The notes under the pieces were generated by a model. The model had not been told where the DNA came from. It saw only the letters and a list, made by a program, of their open reading frames with translations, and ran no database searches. Made by a program: the position numbers and the translations under genes. Below, one piece after another: positions 59,767 through 64,000 of a stretch of 64,000 nucleotides of DNA. Source of the stretch: JAWKWH01 sp963669415 (lineage in GTDB: Bacteria > Pseudomonadota > Alphaproteobacteria > Rhizobiales > Rhizobiaceae); assembly GCA_963669415.2 (NCBI GenBank), contig CAXXPS010000003.1, positions 930,001 through 994,000 of the forward strand. Direction: 5' to 3'. Every line of letters begins with the position of its first letter. Within the stretch, counting starts at the first letter, position 1.

Positions 59767-60882
59767 ATGCGCGTCGGTTGTCCGAAGGAAATCAAGAACC
59801 ATGAATACCGTGTCGGCCTGACGCCGGGCTCGGTTCGTGAATATGTTGCCCATGGCCACGATGTTATCGTTGAAACAGGTGCGGGCCTTGGTATCGGTGC
59901 TGACGACGGCGCCTATCAGGCAGCTGGCGCCAAGATCGTGGCATCCGCGTCCGACGTTTTTGCCCAGTCCGATATGGTGGTGAAGGTCAAGGAACCACAG
60001 CCCTCGGAATGGGTGCAATTGCGCGAAGACCAGATCCTTTACACATATCTGCACCTGGCTCCGGACCCCGATCAGACCAAGGGCCTTGTTGATTCCGGCG
60101 TGACCGCGATTGCATATGAAACCGTGACCGACGACCGTGGTGGCTTGCCGCTGCTGGCTCCAATGTCGGAGGTTGCCGGCCGGCTGTCGATCCAGGCCGG
60201 TGCGACCGCGCTGCAGAAAGCCAACGGCGGACGCGGTGTCCTGCTCGGCGGCGTGCCCGGCGTGCTGCCGGCAAAAGTTGCCGTCATTGGCGGCGGTGTT
60301 GTTGGCCTGCATGCAGCCAAGATGGCTGTCGGCCTTGGCGCCGACGTTACCATCATCGACCGCTCGATCCCGCGCCTGCGTCAGTTGGATGACATTTTCA
60401 ACGGCCGGGTCCACACCCGCTATTCCACTGTTGAGGCACTGGAAGAAGAGTGCTTCGCGGCAGACGTGGTTGTTGGCGCTGTCCTCATTCCCGGTGCGGC
60501 TGCACCAAAGCTGGTAACCCGCGAAATGCTATCCGGCATGAAGAAGGGCGCGGTTCTCGTCGATGTAGCCATCGACCAGGGCGGCTGCTTCGAGACCTCG
60601 AAAGCAACCACCCATGCCGAACCGACCTATGTGGTTGACGACATCATTCACTATTGCGTCGCCAATATGCCGGGCGCGGTTCCGGTCACCTCGGCGCATG
60701 CGCTCAACAATGCGACGCTCTATTATGGCCTGCAGTTGGCTGACAAGGGACTGAAGGCGCTGGTCGATGACCCGCATCTTCGCAACGGCCTGAATGTTCA
60801 CAAGGGTCGGATCACCAACAAGCCTGTCGCAGACGCTCTTGGCTACGACATGGAGGAACCGAAGGTGGTTCTCGCCGCCTGA
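59767..60882 (+). CDS. ald: Alanine dehydrogenase
   Basis: A 371-residue NAD-dependent enzyme interconverting L-alanine and pyruvate plus ammonia. The ATG at 59767 is chosen over the longer open frame because AGGGAG lies eight bases upstream and MRVGCPKEIKNHEYRVGLTPG is the family start. Further blocks are VVKVKEPQPSEW (pyruvate-contacting Lys region near 75) and YTYLHLAPD with His96 or nearby. The nucleotide fold KVAVIGGGVVGLHAAKMAVGLGADVTIID is near 170, and DQGGCFETSKATTH near 270. It is divergent from its probable regulator and is followed by a strong terminator. Confidence 0.96.
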   Translation: MRVGCPKEIKNHEYRVGLTPGSVREYVAHGHDVIVETGAGLGIGADDGAYQAAGAKIVASASDVFAQSDMVVKVKEPQPSEWVQLREDQILYTYLHLAPDPDQTKGLVDSGVTAIAYETVTDDRGGLPLLAPMSEVAGRLSIQAGATALQKANGGRGVLLGGVPGVLPAKVAVIGGGVVGLHAAKMAVGLGADVTIIDRSIPRLRQLDDIFNGRVHTRYSTVEALEEECFAADVVVGAVLIPGAAAPKLVTREMLSGMKKGAVLVDVAIDQGGCFETSKATTHAEPTYVVDDIIHYCVANMPGAVPVTSAHALNNATLYYGLQLADKGLKALVDDPHLRNGLNVHKGRITNKPVADALGYDMEEPKVVLAA

Positions 60883-60910
60883 TCCAGGCAGAATTCCTCC
60901 CAAGCAAGAA

Positions 60911-60942
60911 AAAACCCGCCGGTTTCCTCCCCGGCGGGTTTT
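60911..60942. terminator. Bidirectional Rho-independent terminator
   Basis: Arms AAAACCCGCCGG (60911-60922) and CCGGCGGGTTTT (60931-60942) form a 12-bp stem with an eight-base loop. T-runs follow on the plus strand (TTTTTGTTT) and, from the preceding A-run, on the minus strand. It lies between the convergent ald and dioxygenase genes and can end both transcripts. Confidence 0.92.
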
Positions 60943-60978
60943 TGTTTACCCCGGCAATCTGCCTGTCGTAATTTTCGA

Positions 60979-62031
60979 TCAATCCAATGGCGCGTTCAAC
61001 TTGGTTCCCTCGACAATGATCCCGCCGCGGTTGCCGATTTCTATGCTGCCGTAACGCTGCCTGAAACAGTTGGGTAGCTCCCGGTCTCCCTCAAGGGACA
61101 GCCAGAGGCGAAACAAGTGCCGGCGGTTCTCAGGTTCAGGCCAGTCGGTGAACCCAGTACGGTCATGCAGTTGGGAATGGTTATAGACAAATTGCATGTC
61201 GCCCGGCTGCAGGCGCATCTTTAGATGTAGTTGCGGATCGTCCGCCAGCGCATCGAACATATCCAGTGCCTCGATTTGCTGAGAGGTCAGGCGCATCGCT
61301 CCATCAAGCCGCTGCGCACTGTTGATATATTGGCGCTGATAAAACACGGTCAACTCGCCATTATGCCAGTTCAGCGGCGGTATGGTCATGAACGGCTCCA
61401 TGCCCTCCGGTATCTCACCGCGTCGGTCTGTAGCAATCCGGTCAAAAAGCCTTTCCAGCAAATCCGGGCGCTCAGCTTTCATGCGATTGTAAATCGTCTC
61501 CGCGCTTACCAGTAGTGAGTCACCCCCCTCCTTTGCCTCGTGGAGACACATTAGACCGACAACATCTGTACTGTCAGTATGAAAACTCTGGCGTGCATTG
61601 GTCTGATAAATTCGTGTATTGGGATCTTTGGGATCCGCACCAATATTGCGGACATGGCCGAGAATGTGTCCGGCAGCATTCTGCGATCGTGCCGAACCGA
61701 GATGGGATCCTATTCCGCAGAAAATCGCCGCGGCTTTCTTCTGGTCATAAGACCCGATCGGCAAACCACGCAGAACTTCAAAGCCAATACCATGCAAGAG
61801 CTTGTCCTTCAGATACTCAAGGTGCCGCGCAAATCCGCCAAGCGGGAAATCTTCCTTCCTTATCTCGCCAATATCACGGTCAAGGCTGAGGTAATGGTCC
61901 GCCGCATGTTCCAATTCGGCAATATCATCAGGCGACAGTTCGATCAGCCAATCTTCCTGTCTTTGCTGCATATCGGCGCCGAGCCATGCCGACGGGCCGG
62001 AGAATTGTTCTGGGAGTGAAGGATCGAGCAT
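60979..62031 (-). CDS. TauD/TfdA-family 2-oxoglutarate-dependent dioxygenase
   Basis: A 350-residue Fe(II)/2-oxoglutarate enzyme from the ATG at 62031 (an adjoining ATG at 62034 is equivalent; upstream frame to 62088 is unconserved). The iron site is HxD in RQSFHTDSTDVVGLMCL near residue 156, with the distal His in FVYNHSQLHDRTGF near 302. The 2-oxoglutarate arginine lies in NRRHLFRLWLS near 320. The family oxidises taurine, aryloxyacids or quaternary amines; this branch has no defined substrate. It lies 87 bp downstream of the sarcosine oxidase genes in the same direction, so a methylated amine substrate is possible but unproven. Confidence 0.85.
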   Translation of the reverse strand: MLDPSLPEQFSGPSAWLGADMQQRQEDWLIELSPDDIAELEHAADHYLSLDRDIGEIRKEDFPLGGFARHLEYLKDKLLHGIGFEVLRGLPIGSYDQKKAAAIFCGIGSHLGSARSQNAAGHILGHVRNIGADPKDPNTRIYQTNARQSFHTDSTDVVGLMCLHEAKEGGDSLLVSAETIYNRMKAERPDLLERLFDRIATDRRGEIPEGMEPFMTIPPLNWHNGELTVFYQRQYINSAQRLDGAMRLTSQQIEALDMFDALADDPQLHLKMRLQPGDMQFVYNHSQLHDRTGFTDWPEPENRRHLFRLWLSLEGDRELPNCFRQRYGSIEIGNRGGIIVEGTKLNAPLD

Positions 62032-62117
62032 CATCAAGCAATAACCGCGAAACTGGATGGTCTCAAGAGATCCAGCGCGTTGGCGCACCCGGGCAATTTT
62101 TGAAACGGACAGGAGCG

Positions 62118-62738
62118 TCAGGAAAGTTGCTTGGGCTCTTCGATTTCCATTCCGAACTCCGCCCCGTGGTCAAGGATTGCCCGCCACAGCGATTCTGCAA
62201 AGCTTGTAAAGACCATTATGTTGAAGGCACCGTCCTTGTCGCGCCAGACATTGACGGCCATGTGCGCCATCTGCGTGGAGACGGCATCGCCATTTGCGAA
62301 AACTTCGGGATGCAAATCGACCGACAACATCTTGCAAAGGCAGTCGCGGGCATTCGGCCCCGACACTTTGATCAACGAGCGACCGTTTGACTGATCGCTG
62401 ATCGACGCACTTTTGGCGAATTTCGCCTGCAACTGAGCAACCGGCTTGGCTTTTGCTATCGGTGTCAGTGCATAAAACTGGTCCGGCCCGGACCAGATCA
62501 TCGTGCATCCATTCTTGCCGGAAACAGCCCTGGGCTCATTTCCGGGATCTGCGCCAAACTGGGTTTTGGCCGTTTTGCGCATCGCGTCCGCCTGCCCGCG
62601 GCGCGCCAGCAGCAGCACGAGTTGAAAACCACGAATTTCGCCAGCAGTTACCCCAGCATCACCATCGGCAACGCCATGGCGCCTGGCTTCGGCCACCGAT
62701 TGCAGCGGTGCGGTTTCATTCCACTGAAGTTTAGCCAC
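62118..62738 (-). CDS. soxG: Sarcosine oxidase gamma subunit
   Basis: A 206-residue protein starting at GTG 62738 (VAKLQWNETAPLQSV) behind GAGGGAGGACGTC; its first eight bases overlap the end of soxA. FQLVLLLARRGQADAM, CTMIWSGPDQFYAL near 95, SISDQSNGRSLIKVSGPNARDCL near 125 and MAVNVWRDKDGAFNIMVFTSFAESLWRAILDHG near 168-200 match SoxG. It is the small structural subunit of the heterotetrameric enzyme that turns sarcosine into glycine and transfers the methyl group to tetrahydrofolate. Confidence 0.9.
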   Translation of the reverse strand: MAKLQWNETAPLQSVAEARRHGVADGDAGVTAGEIRGFQLVLLLARRGQADAMRKTAKTQFGADPGNEPRAVSGKNGCTMIWSGPDQFYALTPIAKAKPVAQLQAKFAKSASISDQSNGRSLIKVSGPNARDCLCKMLSVDLHPEVFANGDAVSTQMAHMAVNVWRDKDGAFNIMVFTSFAESLWRAILDHGAEFGMEIEEPKQLS

Positions 62739-64000
62739 GCTGACGTCCTCCCTCGGGATCATAGAACACCGGACTGCAGATCTCGCAATCATAGGTCTTG
62801 CCGCGAAGCGGGTCGCAGACCGACATGATCTCGCCGATGCGGTCACGGCCACGCGCTACCATGCCAAGGCCAAGATATTGGTCGAGCATGGGCGAGAAAC
62901 AGACGGATGTCACATATCCCTCATCGGTGTCCGGCCCGGGTTTTGCACCCTTCGGAATGACATGGCCGCCAGCATCGAGCTTGTCGAGATTGTTGACCGG
63001 TTTGATGCCGACCATGACCATCCGGTCGGGACTGACCAGTTCTTCACGCTGCGCCATCACGCGGCCGATATAGTCCTTCTTCTTTGCCATCATGCCGCCA
63101 AGGCCGAGGTCTCCGGCGGTTGTCATGCCATTCAATTCGTTGCCCGCCGCATGCCCTTTTTCGATACGCATGACACCGAGTGCTTCAGTGCCATAGGGGA
63201 TGATACCGTGAGGTTCGCCGGCCTTCATCAGGTTGCGCGCCATGGCGTCGCCATAAGCGCAAGGCACCGAAATCTCGAAAGCCAGTTCACCGGAAAACGA
63301 AATCCTGAACAGCCGGCAGGTAATGTCGGCGTCCCGCAGTTTGACCTCGCGCGCTCCCATGAATGGAAAGGCATCGTTAGACACATCCTCCGACGGGTCC
63401 AAAACTGCCTTGAGCACTTCACGGGTCTTTGGTCCGGCAATCGAAAACTGCGCCCACTGTTCGGATGCCGAGGTCAATTGGACATCCAGTTCAGGCCACA
63501 GCACCTGGCGGCAATATTCAAGATGTTGCATCACCGGGCCGGCCTTTGCCGTGGTCGTCGTCATGAAATAGTGGTCTTCGGACAGCCGTGATGTCGTTCC
63601 GTCGTCCATGACAATGCCGTCTTCGCGAAGCATCAGACCGTAGCGCGCCTTGCCGACAGCAAGCTTTGAAAATGTGTTGATGTAGACCCGGTCGAGGAAC
63701 GCGCCTGCGTCAGAACCCATGACATCAATCTTGCCAAGCGTTGTGACATCGCAGAAACCAACGCCGTTGCGCACGGTCAGTACTTCGCGGTTGACGCTTT
63801 CAAGCCAATCTTTTTCCCCCGGTCTAGGAAACCATTGGGCACGTTTCCAAAGCCCGGTGTCGACAAAAACCGCGCCCTGTTCTTCGGCCCAGTGATGCGA
63901 TGGCGTCAGGCGAATTGCGTGGAATTCCTCATCGCGATGGTGACCTGCAAGTGCGCCAATCGAAACGGGCACGTAAGGCGGGCGGTACATTGTGGTACCC
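62731..64000 (-). CDS. soxA: Sarcosine oxidase alpha subunit, C-terminal part (cut by window end)
   Basis: The frame is open to the window edge, so only the last 420 or so residues of a protein of about 1000 are present; the ATG at 63990 is internal. The visible part is the GcvT-like aminomethyltransferase domain: TYRPPYVPVSIGALAG-type linker, WKRAQWFPRPGE, REVLTVRNGVGFCDVTTLGKIDVMG, RYGLMLREDGIVMDDGTTSRL and RISFSGELAFEISVP. It binds tetrahydrofolate and accepts the methyl group as 5,10-methylene-THF. The missing N-terminal half should hold the NAD and FMN sites. soxB and soxD would be expected upstream, beyond the window. Confidence 0.93.
   Translation of the reverse strand, partial: GTTMYRPPYVPVSIGALAGHHRDEEFHAIRLTPSHHWAEEQGAVFVDTGLWKRAQWFPRPGEKDWLESVNREVLTVRNGVGFCDVTTLGKIDVMGSDAGAFLDRVYINTFSKLAVGKARYGLMLREDGIVMDDGTTSRLSEDHYFMTTTTAKAGPVMQHLEYCRQVLWPELDVQLTSASEQWAQFSIAGPKTREVLKAVLDPSEDVSNDAFPFMGAREVKLRDADITCRLFRISFSGELAFEISVPCAYGDAMARNLMKAGEPHGIIPYGTEALGVMRIEKGHAAGNELNGMTTAGDLGLGGMMAKKKDYIGRVMAQREELVSPDRMVMVGIKPVNNLDKLDAGGHVIPKGAKPGPDTDEGYVTSVCFSPMLDQYLGLGMVARGRDRIGEIMSVCDPLRGKTYDCEICSPVFYDPEGGRQRG

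Overview
The window reads as chromosomal DNA of an alphaproteobacterium, most likely of the Hyphomicrobiales (Rhizobiales) and near the Phyllobacteriaceae or Hoeflea-like lineages. This rests on an ExoR homologue, a PopZ (DUF2497) protein in the order valS - popZ - tolC - protein-isoaspartate methyltransferase, a DUF1194 protein, a rhizobial-type UDP-glucose dehydrogenase, and many catabolic dioxygenases and ABC/TRAP importers. The species is not identified. The window cuts two genes: a glycosyltransferase at the left end and sarcosine oxidase alpha at the right end.

Layout. 1-2976: glycosyltransferases, with a 27-codon scar of a further glycosyltransferase between two of them. 2998-8983: a peptide-type ABC importer operon (fused double ATPase, binding protein, two permeases). 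9085-13830: surface-sugar genes (histidine phosphatase, UDP-glucuronate 4-epimerase, UDP-glucose dehydrogenase, NodU/CmcH-type carbamoyltransferase). 13831-23117: aromatic amino acid catabolism. It holds 4-hydroxyphenylpyruvate dioxygenase with a divergent Lrp regulator, then a homoprotocatechuate meta-cleavage cluster of two divergent transcription units under an HpaR-like regulator. That cluster carries two unrelated homoprotocatechuate 2,3-dioxygenases side by side. The VOC-type one is frameshifted, as is the adjoining aromatic-amino-acid decarboxylase. 23188-34861: mostly core genes (DUF4864 protein, exoR, ilvD, a branched-chain-amino-acid-type binding protein, valS, a PEBP-like protein, popZ, tolC, pcm-like).

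34935-35567 holds tRNA-Cys and tRNA-Asn. Past tRNA-Asn lie about 0.6 kb with no recognisable gene and then a truncated, frameshifted IS transposase. The transposase is fused to the 3' end of a 2-hydroxychromene-2-carboxylate-isomerase-like gene, so this looks like the edge of a rearranged accessory segment. 37577-51819 is a catabolic segment of uncharacterised substrate: RidA-like protein, amidase, dienelactone-hydrolase-like protein, an MttB-family fragment, FAD monooxygenase, TauE-like exporter, complete TRAP transporter, two aldehyde dehydrogenases, SDR, nitroreductase and an ACT protein.

52074-64000 returns to more ordinary genes: an RND pump with its adaptor, a DUF1194 protein, cyclopropane fatty acid synthase, a MAPEG protein, a divergent AldR/Lrp - alanine dehydrogenase pair with a visible inverted repeat, a bidirectional terminator, a TauD-like dioxygenase, and sarcosine oxidase gamma and alpha.

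The best leads are the paired non-homologous dioxygenases with decay of one, the three-palindrome hpa intergenic operator, the DapA-family enzyme standing where the HpaI aldolase is expected, and the 37.6-51.8 kb catabolic segment. No CRISPR array, phage or defence system was seen. All functions come from reading protein motifs by eye; no database search was run.
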